DNA from: Acidobacteriota bacterium | GTDB lineage: Bacteria; Acidobacteriota; Blastocatellia; Pyrinomonadales; Pyrinomonadaceae | Assembly: GCA_003222945.1 (NCBI GenBank) | Contig: QHXM01000158.1 | Location: 1-47,500 of the forward strand | Direction of reading: 5' to 3' | Length of the DNA: 47,500 nucleotides | Shown: positions 1 to 8,099 of the stretch, piece after piece | Layout: each line of letters begins with the position of its first letter | Numbering within the stretch: position 1 is the first letter of the stretch | Notes under the pieces: model-generated | Databases searched by the model: none | The model's input: the letters and a program-made list of their open reading frames with translations, nothing else | What the model was told of the DNA's origin: nothing | Made by a program: the position numbers and the translations under genes

Positions 1-792
1 GAACGTCTGCCGAAAGCTGTGGCCTGCGCGAATCATCTTGCGGAGATTAACTCGGAGATTAAAACGGAAGCCTTGATTGCCGACGTGAACCATTCCAACG
101 TCGAGCGAATCATCAAAGGTTGCGATGTTGTACTGGACGGGACAGATAATTTTGCGACGCGCTATCTAATCAACGATGCCTCCGTTAAGCATGGGATTAT
201 CTGGGTCTATGGCGCGGCTGTTGGCGCTTACGGTGTGACGATGACTGTGCGCCCGCACATCACTCCTTGCCTGCGCTGCATATTTGAAGAAGCGCCTCCG
301 GCTGCGAGCGCTCCGACGTGCGATACGGCGGGCGTCATCATGCCTATCATCTCTGTCGTAGCAGCCGTGCAGGTCAGCGAAGCTCTGAAACTTTTGACCG
401 GACAGACGGAGAAGATGCACGGCTCTCTCATGCAGTTTGATATTTGGATGAACGAGTGGAGAAGAATCAAGCTTGATGCTCCTGCGACTGAGTGCAGATG
501 TTGCGCGCTCGGACAATACGAGACGCTTGAGGCGGAGGCAGAAGACTTCGCAACGGCTCTCTGCGGGCGCGATGCTGTGCAGGTTAGCCCGCGCCGTCCG
601 GCAGAAGTAAATCTGCCTGCGCTCGCCGAACGATTGCGCGCGGCTGGCGAGGTTCAAGTTAACGCTTACCTGCTGCGCCTTCGCGTGGGCGAGTATGAGT
701 TGACTGTTTTTCAGGACGCACGCGCGATTATTCGAGGGACGGATGATGTAATGACCGCGCGGTCGTTGTACGCGAAGTATGTTGGAAATTAA
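1..792 (+). CDS. thiF: ThiF/MoeB-family sulfur-carrier adenylyltransferase (5' end outside window)
   Basis: E1-like enzyme that adenylates the C-terminal glycine of a ThiS/MoaD-type sulfur carrier, in thiamine or molybdopterin synthesis in the cytosol. The frame is open from base 1, so the N-terminal Rossmann ATP-binding part lies outside the window. Visible are the DGTDNFATRYLIND segment, which carries the conserved Asp of the family, and two cysteine pairs (CLRC near residue 90, CRCC near 165) expected to hold the structural zinc. The C-terminal LCGRDAVQV block and a small ubiquitin-like tail resemble the longer thiazole-pathway ThiF proteins rather than short MoeB. I prefer thiF for that reason; moeB is the alternative. 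Its stop codon is the first base-pair of a hairpin element. Confidence 0.8.
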   Translation, partial: ERLPKAVACANHLAEINSEIKTEALIADVNHSNVERIIKGCDVVLDGTDNFATRYLINDASVKHGIIWVYGAAVGAYGVTMTVRPHITPCLRCIFEEAPPAASAPTCDTAGVIMPIISVVAAVQVSEALKLLTGQTEKMHGSLMQFDIWMNEWRRIKLDAPATECRCCALGQYETLEAEAEDFATALCGRDAVQVSPRRPAEVNLPALAERLRAAGEVQVNAYLLRLRVGEYELTVFQDARAIIRGTDDVMTARSLYAKYVGN

Positions 793-864
793 AAATTAGA
801 GATGCAAAATGTAAAGTTCAGGACTGGCTTCGGCCAGAATTTTACATTTTGCATCTCTAATTTT
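792..864. repeat. Intergenic heptamer hairpin 1 (perfect 24-bp arms)
   Basis: Arms at 792-815 and 841-864 are perfectly complementary. The arm contains the heptamers ATGCAAA and ATGTAAA. The first arm starts on the last base of the upstream stop codon. The loop contains a second small hairpin, CTGGC-TTCG-GCCAG at 824-837, capped by a UUCG-type tetraloop. There is no T-tract after the stem, so it is not a canonical intrinsic terminator. Confidence 0.9.
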
Positions 865-973
865 GCATTACCTACGGTTTTATCACAGAGCTTTTCAGGT
901 TATCATTCAATGTGTCTCTCGCATCGTTCTTCTATTTTCATAAGGCAGTCTTTATTCAATAAACGAAATCCCG

Positions 974-3223
974 ATGACAACTCAAACTTCCAGTAAACGT
1001 GCCGTCAACATTTTTCTTCTCTTAATCGTTCTGACAGTTCTCGCAGTTCCAACTTTCGGTGGCGAGCCTGTCATCTGGGAGACGAATTCAAGAACGGAAT
1101 TGCTGCGCGGCGATGTGCGCGGCGTCTCTATCACGGACACGGGCGCGCTCCTGCTCGCTCCTCAGTTCTCTCAGGTGTTCAATACGGACCAGCCTTACGT
1201 CTGGTCAAGCGTTGCGGACGGCGCGGGCAATATCTATCTGGGAACGGGACACGATGGAAAAATCTTTCGCGTCGGACCGGATGGCAAGGGCACACTCGTT
1301 TACGATTCGCCGGAGTTGGACGTGACGGCTCTGGCTGTTGGGCGAGACGGTGCGCTTTACGCAGGGACATCGCCCGACGGAAAAGTCTATCGCATAGGCG
1401 CAGACGGAAAAGCCGAAGTCTATTTCGACCCGCCGGATAAATATATCTGGTCGCTGGCTATCTTGCCCGACGGACAGCTTGCCGTAGGAACGGGCGACAA
1501 GGGAAAGCTCTATCGCGTCACGGCTGCCGGAGCAAAACCGGAATCGTCTCTGCTCGTTGACACGAACGAGACGCACGTCATCTCGCTCGCGGTTGATGCG
1601 AAGGGTCAGTTGATTGCAGGAACTGATCCGGGCGGACTCGTCTTGCGAATCTCACCCGAAGGTAAAGCTTTCGCGCTCTTCGATGCGCCGCTTCGGGAGA
1701 TTCACGCGCTCGCGCCCGCACCGGACGGTTCAATCTACGCATTGGGTTTGAGCGAAGCCGCTGCTGGCTCGCCTTCGCGTGGGAGCAGCACGCCGACTCC
1801 TTCACCGCAATCTTCCGATTCTTCCAGCAGCGGACAGGGAACTGCGACCGTGACGATCACTGCGATTGACGAGAGCGGAACGCCGATACAGTCTCAACAA
1901 GGGGCAGGCTCGCGCAGTCGAAACGATCTATCGAACGCGCGTAGCGCAGTCTTTCGCATCCTTCCTGACGGCGGAACGGATGTGCTCTGGAGCAGTTCTT
2001 CGATTACTGCATTCTCGGTCGCGCCCGCGCCGCAGGGCTTAGGCGTGCTCGTTGGAACAGCCGACAAGGGTCGAATATATTCGGTCACAAACGAAGGGCG
2101 CGACACTCTTCTGCTTCAATCAACCGAAGGCCAAATCTCAACCTTCATAGTGCGCGGGCGCGATGTCTTCGCCACGTCTTCAAATCAGGGAAAGCTCTTT
2201 CGCTTCGGTGAAGGTTTAGCGAGCGAAGGAAGTTACGAGTCTCCTGTGCGCGATGCAAAGCTTGTGGCTTCCTGGGGGCGCATCTGGTGGCGCGCACAAG
2301 GCACAGTCGAGCTTCAAACGCGAACGGGCAACAGCGAGCGCCCGGACACAACATGGAGCGAATGGAGCGCGCCGTATCGTGATGCTGCTGGAGCGCAAGT
2401 TAACAGCCCGCGTGCGCGCTTCATACAATGGCGCGCAGTTCTTCGTGCTCCGGCGGGAGGCGCAAATAATGTTTCCACCAGAGTGGAAGACGTGAGCGTC
2501 GCATATCTGCCGCGCAACGTCGCGCCGGAAGTTCTGAACATAGCGGTCCTGCCTGTCGGCATAGGCTTGCAAACTATTGTTCAGATTCAGACAGACCCGA
2601 ACATAGAATCATCCGGCCTTGATCCGAGTCTCTTCGGCGCATCTCCTCAAGTTCCACCGCGCAGAGTCTATCAACGCGGCGCGCGTTCTCTGCAATGGCA
2701 GGCCGAAGATCGAAACAATGATACGCTCGAATATGCAGTTTACTACCGCTCATTAAACGAGAGCAGTTTTCGTCTGCTGAAAGATAAGTTGCGCGAAAAT
2801 TTTTATACCGTTGACGGTGCAGCGCTCGCCGATGGTCGTTATATTTTCAAAGTCATAGCGTCGGACGCGCCGGACAATCCGGGCGGGCAGGCATTGAGTG
2901 GCGAACGGATGAGCGAGCCTGTTGATATAGACAACACGCCGCCTGTGATACGAACAGTCGGAGAAGCGCAAGCGGCGGGCGATCATGTTCGCGTCGTCTT
3001 CGATGTGGAAGATGCTACGGGCATGGTCAAGCGCGCGGACGTGAGCGTTGACGGCGGCGCATGGCGCGGCGTGTTTCCAGACGACGGCATAGCGGACAGC
3101 CCGCGCGAACGTTACACGCTTGATCTGCCCATCGCTGGCGCAGGCGAGCACACAATATCGCTTCGCGCCTTCGACATGAGCGGAAACGTCGGCAGCATAA
3201 GAATCGCTGTAAGGCAAAAGTAA
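974..3223 (+). CDS. Secreted beta-propeller protein with C-terminal Ig-like region
   Basis: Uncharacterised exported protein of 749 residues. A signal peptide (about residues 1-29, hydrophobic core IFLLLIVLTVLAVP) is followed by a repeat region in which units such as GTGHDGKIFRVGPDGKG, GTSPDGKVYRIGADGKA and GTGDKGKLYRV recur about every 45-50 residues, as in PQQ/NHL-type propellers. A Ser/Thr/Pro-rich, probably disordered linker lies near residues 265-315, then more propeller blades and a C-terminal beta-rich section with a DNTPP motif typical of Ig/fibronectin-like modules. No catalytic motif is recognisable. No clear Shine-Dalgarno precedes the ATG; the signal peptide decides the start. Role unknown, probably periplasmic or cell-surface. 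Confidence 0.75.
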   Translation: MTTQTSSKRAVNIFLLLIVLTVLAVPTFGGEPVIWETNSRTELLRGDVRGVSITDTGALLLAPQFSQVFNTDQPYVWSSVADGAGNIYLGTGHDGKIFRVGPDGKGTLVYDSPELDVTALAVGRDGALYAGTSPDGKVYRIGADGKAEVYFDPPDKYIWSLAILPDGQLAVGTGDKGKLYRVTAAGAKPESSLLVDTNETHVISLAVDAKGQLIAGTDPGGLVLRISPEGKAFALFDAPLREIHALAPAPDGSIYALGLSEAAAGSPSRGSSTPTPSPQSSDSSSSGQGTATVTITAIDESGTPIQSQQGAGSRSRNDLSNARSAVFRILPDGGTDVLWSSSSITAFSVAPAPQGLGVLVGTADKGRIYSVTNEGRDTLLLQSTEGQISTFIVRGRDVFATSSNQGKLFRFGEGLASEGSYESPVRDAKLVASWGRIWWRAQGTVELQTRTGNSERPDTTWSEWSAPYRDAAGAQVNSPRARFIQWRAVLRAPAGGANNVSTRVEDVSVAYLPRNVAPEVLNIAVLPVGIGLQTIVQIQTDPNIESSGLDPSLFGASPQVPPRRVYQRGARSLQWQAEDRNNDTLEYAVYYRSLNESSFRLLKDKLRENFYTVDGAALADGRYIFKVIASDAPDNPGGQALSGERMSEPVDIDNTPPVIRTVGEAQAAGDHVRVVFDVEDATGMVKRADVSVDGGAWRGVFPDDGIADSPRERYTLDLPIAGAGEHTISLRAFDMSGNVGSIRIAVRQK

Positions 3224-3234
3224 AAAGGTAAAAG

Positions 3235-3280
3235 GCAAAGGGAAGAATAGAAAGAGCGTAGCTTTCATCTTCCCTTTTGC
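3235..3280. repeat. Intergenic heptamer hairpin 2
   Basis: Arms 3235-3246 (GCAAAGGGAAGA) and 3268-3280 pair with one extra T in the second arm. The purine-rich first arm continues upstream as heptamers AGGTAAA, AGGCAAA, GGGAAGA starting right after the stop codon at 3221-3223. The second arm ends 12 nt before the meaB start, which has no Shine-Dalgarno. Confidence 0.75.
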
Positions 3281-3292
3281 ATTATTGATTTA

Positions 3293-4246
3293 ATGAGTGG
3301 CGAGACTTTTATCAACCGAATCGTTGTGGGTGATGCTCGCGCGGTTGCTCGCGCAATCTCGAAGGTTGAGGACGGGGCGCGGGATGCTGCGGAGTTGATG
3401 AAGGCTGTGTTCCCGCGCACGGGCCGTGCGACTGTCATAGGCATCACGGGTGCGCCGGGCGCTGGCAAGTCAACGCTCGTTGATAAACTCGCGCTCTCGT
3501 ACAGAAAGTTGAATGAGCGCATAGGCATTGTTGCCGTTGACCCTTCGAGTCCATTTTCTGGTGGAGCAATCCTTGGCGACCGCATAAGGATGCAGACACT
3601 CGGACTCGATAAGGATGTCTTCATTCGCTCGATGGCGACGCGCGGAAATCTCGGCGGACTTGCGCGTGCGACCGTTGATGCGGTGGCTATACTTGACGCT
3701 GCCGGGTACGGCAAGATTATTGTTGAGACGGTCGGCGTAGGCCAGGATGAAGTTGAGATAGTGAAGACGGCAGATGTCTCTGTCGTAGTCCTTGTGCCCG
3801 GCATGGGCGACGACATTCAGGCTATAAAGGCCGGGATAATGGAGATAGGCGACATCTTCGTCATCAACAAAGCGGACCGCGAAGGCGTCTTGAGAACCGA
3901 GAAGGAGTTGGAAGCCCTGCTCTCACTTGCAATGCGGCCAGACGCGTGGCAGCCTCCGATTGTGAAGACAGTTGCTACGGAGAGCAAGGGTATCAGCGAT
4001 CTAATCGCCGCGATTGCGCGTTACAGAGAGTTTCAGCAGACGGCGGAATCAAGCCTTGAGCGTCGCCAATCAATCGCGCGCTGGCGAATTCTTGAGCTAT
4101 TGCGAGAACGATTGCTGGCGCAAACTCTCAACAAGGATTCCGCATCAGAACGCCTCGACGCGCTCGCGGCAGAGGTCGCACAGAAGAAACGCGACCCTTA
4201 TTCGGCAGTTGAGGAGATAATGAAAGCAGTAGGCAGTAGGCAGTAG
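3293..4246 (+). CDS. meaB: Methylmalonyl-CoA mutase-associated GTPase MeaB
   Basis: G3E-type P-loop GTPase (317 residues, normal length) that gates delivery of adenosylcobalamin to methylmalonyl-CoA mutase and protects the enzyme. Visible motifs are Walker A GAPGAGKS at residues 53-60, the switch region VDPSSPFSGGAILGD, ETVGVGQDE, and the base-specificity motif NKAD near residue 193. It is followed directly by methylmalonyl-CoA epimerase, so the two probably serve propionyl-CoA/methylmalonyl-CoA metabolism together; the mutase itself is not in the window. The last seven codons and the stop (K-A-V-G-S-R-Q-stop) are read from the heptamer repeat that forms the first arm of the next hairpin, so the natural C-terminus has been supplied or replaced by the element. 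Confidence 0.93.
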   Translation: MSGETFINRIVVGDARAVARAISKVEDGARDAAELMKAVFPRTGRATVIGITGAPGAGKSTLVDKLALSYRKLNERIGIVAVDPSSPFSGGAILGDRIRMQTLGLDKDVFIRSMATRGNLGGLARATVDAVAILDAAGYGKIIVETVGVGQDEVEIVKTADVSVVVLVPGMGDDIQAIKAGIMEIGDIFVINKADREGVLRTEKELEALLSLAMRPDAWQPPIVKTVATESKGISDLIAAIARYREFQQTAESSLERRQSIARWRILELLRERLLAQTLNKDSASERLDALAAEVAQKKRDPYSAVEEIMKAVGSRQ

Positions 4247-4301
4247 GCAGCAAAAACAAAAGCTGCTTTCTTTCTGCCTACTGCCTACTGCCTACTGCTT
4301 T
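4223..4301. repeat. Heptamer hairpin 3 overlapping the meaB stop and abutting the mce start
   Basis: Perfect 28-bp arms at 4223-4250 and 4274-4301, built from three exact tandem copies of the heptamer AGTAGGC and its complement. The first arm encodes the C-terminus and TAG stop of meaB. The second arm ends on the base immediately before the mce ATG at 4302, leaving no room for a Shine-Dalgarno sequence. Confidence 0.95.
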
Positions 4302-4712
4302 ATGAAGATCGAACACATTGGCATCGCTACGCGCACGCTCGATGATGCTCTCTCTTTCTGGCGGGATGCGTTGGGGCTTCAGGTAGTGCATACTGAGGTT
4401 GTTGAGGACCAGAAGGTGCGCGTCGCAATGTTGCCTGTGGGCGAGCCGCGAATCGAACTGCTTGAGCCTACGAACGAGGATTCGCCCGTCGCAAAGTTTC
4501 TTGAAAAACGCGGCGCAGGCATTCATCACATTGCCGTGCGCGTTGATGATATTCGCGCGACGCTCGAAAGATTGAAACGGAGCGGCGCGCGTCTTATTGA
4601 TGAGACTCCGCGCGCTGGAGCAGACGGTTGCCTTGTAGCATTCGTCCACCCTTCGTCTGCAAACGGAGTGTTGTTGGAGTTAGTAGAGCATACTGATTCT
4701 GTTAATGATTGA
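4302..4712 (+). CDS. mce: Methylmalonyl-CoA epimerase
   Basis: Converts (S)- to (R)-methylmalonyl-CoA in propionate metabolism. The 136-residue protein is full length for a vicinal-oxygen-chelate fold. Expected metal ligands are visible: His5 in MKIEHIGIA, the Glu of RIELLEP, a His in AGIHHIAV near residue 75, and the Glu of VLLELVE near the end. Position next to meaB supports the assignment. The start ATG follows directly on a hairpin arm with no ribosome-binding site. The stop lies a few bases inside an alternative upstream start of the next gene. Confidence 0.93.
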   Translation: MKIEHIGIATRTLDDALSFWRDALGLQVVHTEVVEDQKVRVAMLPVGEPRIELLEPTNEDSPVAKFLEKRGAGIHHIAVRVDDIRATLERLKRSGARLIDETPRAGADGCLVAFVHPSSANGVLLELVEHTDSVND

Positions 4713-4750
4713 TTGACCGCGAGAGAGTGGTCCGTAATAAGGAGATAAGA

Positions 4751-6352
4751 ATGAAACGTTGTCCAGAATGTCAACGCACCTATTCAGATGATACTTTGCA
4801 GGTCTGTTTGGAAGACGGCACTGAGCTTACAAGCGAGGGAGCGACGAGCGCAGACGAGACTCTTGTGATGAGCGCGCCGCCGAGCAGCATTGATAATGAG
4901 GAATTAGCTACAACCAAAGCTTCTTCAAAAGAGACAGAGACAGAGGCGAAGACCGAATCAGCATCTGCTGCGAAGGCTAGCAAGTCGCCGCATGATCAGA
5001 AAAGCTTTATGAACGCGACTACGAAGGCTTTGATAGTCGCCGCCGTCACAATTCTTTTCGCAATAGGAATAGTCTTCTGGCAGGTGAAGGCGAGTCGCGC
5101 AATGGCCGTGAGCCTTTCGTCTGACGACATGGCTACTTTGGTCGAAACCTTCCCGCCGCAGCTTCGTATGCAACTCGCTTCCAGCCCGGAGGCTCGCAAA
5201 GATTTCGCTAAAAATGTTCAGGAAGTGCTGGCAATCGCCGAAGAGGCTAGAGCCGCAGGCATAGCGGATAGGCCAGAAATGAAGCGACAGTTGGAGCTTG
5301 CGCATTCCGTAATCATCGGACAGAAATATATCGAAGAGCAGAGTAAGAAATCGCCGAACGCTTCCCCCGCGTCCGCAATCTCTCAAGCTGAGATTGATGC
5401 TTTCCTGAAAGAGCCTGGTCAGGAACAAAAATTCGAGGAGTTTGTAAAGGATGCGAAAGCGCGAAATCCTCAAGCGCCTGATCTGCCGGATGCGCAGAAG
5501 CAGCAGTTGAAGCAGCAGTGGGCGCAGTTGATGGTTGCCGAGCGCAAGGGCAGGCAGGAAGGTTTGGACAAAGACCGCGCTGTGCAGTTGCAGATAATGT
5601 TTCAGGACGCGCGCGTGCTCGCCATACAGTATGCGAACGAGCAGTTGAAGGATCGCATCAAGGCGACCGATGCTGAGATAAATGATTACATAGCGAAGCA
5701 CCCTGAGCTTGATCCGTCGAAGGCTCGCGGACAGGCCGAAGATATTCTAAAACGCGCACGCGCCGGAGAAGATTTCGCAAAGCTCGCACAGGAATATTCT
5801 TCAGACCCGGGAAGCAAAGATAAGGGCGGCGACCTTGGCTGGTTCGGGCACGGGCAGATGGTCAAGCCTTTCGAGGACGCAGCCTTCCAGCTTCAACCCG
5901 GGCAGATAAGCGACATTGTGGAATCGGACTTCGGCTTTCACATCATTAAGGTCGAAGAGCGCGGCATGAAGCCCGGACCAGACGGCAAGCCTGAAGAGCA
6001 GGTTCATGCTCGCCACATTCTAATCAGCAACGGCGCGAAGCAAGCGAACCCGCTCGGCGGGCCGCCACAGTCGCCGAAAGAGCAGGCGCGCGAAGCCGTT
6101 GAGCAGGAGAAGCAGAAGAAGGTCATAGACGAGATTGTGCAGCGCTCGCACGTGAAGGTGGCAGAGGATTTCCCGGTCAAGAAGCCGGAGATTGCTATGC
6201 CGCAAGGCTTACCGCCCGGAATGGAAGAAGAGGAAGAGCCGCCCGTTGAAGAAGGGCCGCCGCCAGCTTCACAGGGAAACTCCAACACCACAGCGAAGCC
6301 GAAAGCAAACGCGCCGCCCGCCAAACCAGCAGGCAAGGGAAAGCAGCAATAA
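4751..6352 (+). CDS. Membrane-anchored parvulin-type peptidyl-prolyl isomerase with N-terminal zinc ribbon
   Basis: Probable SurA/PrsA-like folding factor of 533 residues. The start at 4751 is set by the AAGGAGA at 4739-4745 and by the conserved opening MKRCPECQRTYSDDTLQVC (Cys4, Cys7, Cys19), a short zinc-ribbon header. An acidic Ser/Thr-rich linker precedes one transmembrane helix (about residues 93-112). The exported part has a helical SurA-N-like region rich in Gln/Lys, then a PpiC rotamase domain (about 330-405, with GGDLGWFGHGQMVKPFEDAAF and FGFHIIKV), and a Pro/Glu-rich tail. The topology implies a cytosolic zinc ribbon and a periplasmic isomerase. The substrate is unknown. Confidence 0.85.
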   Translation: MKRCPECQRTYSDDTLQVCLEDGTELTSEGATSADETLVMSAPPSSIDNEELATTKASSKETETEAKTESASAAKASKSPHDQKSFMNATTKALIVAAVTILFAIGIVFWQVKASRAMAVSLSSDDMATLVETFPPQLRMQLASSPEARKDFAKNVQEVLAIAEEARAAGIADRPEMKRQLELAHSVIIGQKYIEEQSKKSPNASPASAISQAEIDAFLKEPGQEQKFEEFVKDAKARNPQAPDLPDAQKQQLKQQWAQLMVAERKGRQEGLDKDRAVQLQIMFQDARVLAIQYANEQLKDRIKATDAEINDYIAKHPELDPSKARGQAEDILKRARAGEDFAKLAQEYSSDPGSKDKGGDLGWFGHGQMVKPFEDAAFQLQPGQISDIVESDFGFHIIKVEERGMKPGPDGKPEEQVHARHILISNGAKQANPLGGPPQSPKEQAREAVEQEKQKKVIDEIVQRSHVKVAEDFPVKKPEIAMPQGLPPGMEEEEEPPVEEGPPPASQGNSNTTAKPKANAPPAKPAGKGKQQ

Positions 6353-6359
6353 TAAGTGA

Positions 6360-6427
6360 AATGCTGAACGATGAATGATGAATAGAAGAGCAGTTGTCTT
6401 TCCGTTCATCATGCATCGTTCAGCATT
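6360..6427. repeat. Intergenic heptamer hairpin 4
   Basis: 23-nt arms at 6360-6382 and 6405-6427 with a single mismatch. Heptamers TGAACGA, TGAATGA, TGAATAG follow one another in the purine-rich first arm. It begins 7 nt after the stop codon and ends 14 nt before the next start at 6442. Confidence 0.9.
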
Positions 6428-6441
6428 CATCATTTGTCTTA

Positions 6442-7332
6442 ATGTGGCTTGGCGATTATCGAGTAGAGATTATTCCTGACACAGAATTTCGTCTTGATGG
6501 CGGGGCGATGTTCGGCGTAGTCCCGCGTGCGCTCTGGTCAAAAGTCTCTGCGCCGGACGAGCAGAACCGCATACGCTTAAACTGCAACTGCCTGTTCATA
6601 GAAACCTTGAGCGAGCGCATTTTGATAGAAACAGGCGTAGGCGACAAGTGGTCCGAGAAGCAAGAGGCTATGTACGGCATCACGCGCGAGCGGTCTTTGA
6701 GCGAATCGTTGAAAGCTCTGACGGGCACGAGCGCAGAAGAGATAAGCATAGTCGTCAACACGCATCTGCATTTCGATCATGCTGGCGGCAACACGAAGCT
6801 TGATGAGGGCGGAAAGTTTGTTCCGACTTTCCCGAACGCGCGTTACTTTGTCTCGCGCGCAGAATTTGAACATGCAGAGAATCCGCACGAGCGCGACCGC
6901 GCAAGCTACTTGACGGAGAACTGGCGACCACTTCAGGAATCTGGACAGCTTGAGTTGAAGGAAGCTGATTACGAAGTTGTGCCGGGCCTTCATATGGAGA
7001 CAATCGCGGGGCATTCGCGCACCATGCAGTGCGTAAGACTAGAGCGCGGTGGACGAACGCTCTTCAGTTTCGCAGACCTTGTGCCGATGCGAGCGCACGT
7101 GCCGTTTGCGTGGATAATGGGCTACGATTTATATCCTGTGGAAACGCTCGAAGCTAAAAAGCGTCTCTTGCCGCAGGCCGCGCGTGAAGATTGGCTCTGC
7201 TTCTTCTATCACGACGCGGACGTGCCTTTGTGTCGCGTCGTTGAAGAAGATGGAAAGTTTCGCGCAGTCGGATTTGAAGAGAAGCAGGATGGACGGAACG
7301 CTCGAAGGCGTGCGCGTGGCTTTCCTGCCTAG
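6442..7332 (+). CDS. MBL-fold metallo-hydrolase, C-terminus altered by junction with mtnP
   Basis: Metallo-beta-lactamase-fold hydrolase of 296 residues. The di-metal motif THLHFDHAGG is near residues 107-116, with further candidate ligands in AGHSRT and in the FADLVP region. The family includes lactonases and glyoxalase-II-like enzymes, and the substrate cannot be read from sequence. The start at 6442 (MWLGDYRVEI) is chosen over an upstream ATG that lies in hairpin 4. The last residues (about from 7288, GRNARRRARGFPA) are an out-of-frame reading of mtnP, so the native stop codon is missing at a junction near 7285-7292. Confidence 0.8.
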   Translation: MWLGDYRVEIIPDTEFRLDGGAMFGVVPRALWSKVSAPDEQNRIRLNCNCLFIETLSERILIETGVGDKWSEKQEAMYGITRERSLSESLKALTGTSAEEISIVVNTHLHFDHAGGNTKLDEGGKFVPTFPNARYFVSRAEFEHAENPHERDRASYLTENWRPLQESGQLELKEADYEVVPGLHMETIAGHSRTMQCVRLERGGRTLFSFADLVPMRAHVPFAWIMGYDLYPVETLEAKKRLLPQAAREDWLCFFYHDADVPLCRVVEEDGKFRAVGFEEKQDGRNARRRARGFPA

Positions 7333-8047
7333 ACACGGACGCGGTCATCTCTTTACGCCGACCAACCTGCCGTTTCGCGCAAACATCTACGGGATGAAGT
7401 TGCTGGGCGTCGAACGCATTCTTTCGGCTTCCGCCGTTGGCTCTTTGCAGGAGCGTTATGCGCCGCTTGATATGGTCATCCCGGATCAATTCTTCGACCG
7501 CACACGCGCACGCGCGCACGAGTCAACCTTCTTCGGCGATGGCATAGTCGCGCACATAACGTTCGCGCATCCAGTGTGCGACGAACTAGGCGACGTACTG
7601 GAAGCGGCCTGCGGTGCGGCTGATGTCAGGACGCATCGCGGCGGAACGTACCTTTGCATGGAAGGTCCAGCGTTTTCGACTAAGGCAGAGTCGAACGTCT
7701 ATCGTTCCTGGGGCATGGATGTCATAGGCATGACGAACTTGCAGGAGGCAAAGTTGGCACGCGAGGCTGAAATCTGCTACGCCACGCTCGCGCTCGTCAC
7801 GGATTACGATTGCTGGCATGAAGAGCATGATGCTGTATCGGTCGAAACCGTCGTTGAGTATCTAAACAAGAACGTTCGCAACGCGCAGGTCATAATGCGC
7901 GACGCCGTAAAGCAACTCTCTGACAAGCCGCGCAACTGCACTTGCGGCTCAGCTTTGAAGAACGCAATCTTCACAGCGCCAAACCTGTGGCCCGAAGCGA
8001 CGAAGAAGAAGCTTGAAGCGATTGTTGGGAAATACAGTACTGAGTGA
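7289..8047 (+). CDS. mtnP: S-methyl-5'-thioadenosine phosphorylase, N-terminally truncated
   Basis: Phosphorolyses methylthioadenosine to adenine and methylthioribose-1-phosphate (polyamine/methionine salvage). Recognised by LPRHGRGH, IPDQFFDRTR, CMEGPAFSTKAES, GMTNLQEAKLAREAEICYA and TDYDCWHEEHDAVS. Family members are about 280-300 residues; here only 252 follow the first plausible ATG (7289). The missing 45 or so residues carry the GGSGLY/GGTGL phosphate-binding loop, so the product is probably inactive as shown. The frame overlaps the end of the MBL gene, which reads through in another frame. The stop at 8045-8047 lies inside hairpin 5. Either a real deletion joined the two genes or the sequence is misassembled here. 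Confidence 0.85.
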   Translation: MDGTLEGVRVAFLPRHGRGHLFTPTNLPFRANIYGMKLLGVERILSASAVGSLQERYAPLDMVIPDQFFDRTRARAHESTFFGDGIVAHITFAHPVCDELGDVLEAACGAADVRTHRGGTYLCMEGPAFSTKAESNVYRSWGMDVIGMTNLQEAKLAREAEICYATLALVTDYDCWHEEHDAVSVETVVEYLNKNVRNAQVIMRDAVKQLSDKPRNCTCGSALKNAIFTAPNLWPEATKKKLEAIVGKYSTE

Positions 8048-8075
8048 AGAATCTGTTTACTCAGTCCTCAGTACT
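8036..8075. repeat. Heptamer repeat/hairpin 5 (degenerate)
   Basis: AGTACTGAG at 8036-8044 pairs with CTCAGTACT at 8067-8075, and ACTGAGT at 8039-8045 can pair with ACTCAGT at 8059-8065. The right side reads as heptamers ACTCAGT, CCTCAGT, ACTCATC, ACTTCTT. The mtnP stop codon lies in the first arm. Shorter and less regular than the others. Confidence 0.6.
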
Positions 8076-8099
8076 CATCACTTCTTTTCGGAGGTATGT

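Noticed and set aside
802-996. 64-codon frame between thiF and the propeller gene
   Set aside because: It is read from the hairpin and its sequence is unlike a protein.
4226-4298. Tandem AGTAGGC units resembling a mini CRISPR or satellite array
   Set aside because: No spacers of regular length, no cas genes, and the units are contiguous and mirrored to form a hairpin.
4958-5701. 247-codon minus-strand open frame opposite the parvulin gene
   Set aside because: Leucine/arginine-rich shadow with no motif; the plus-strand frame has clear domains and a ribosome-binding site.
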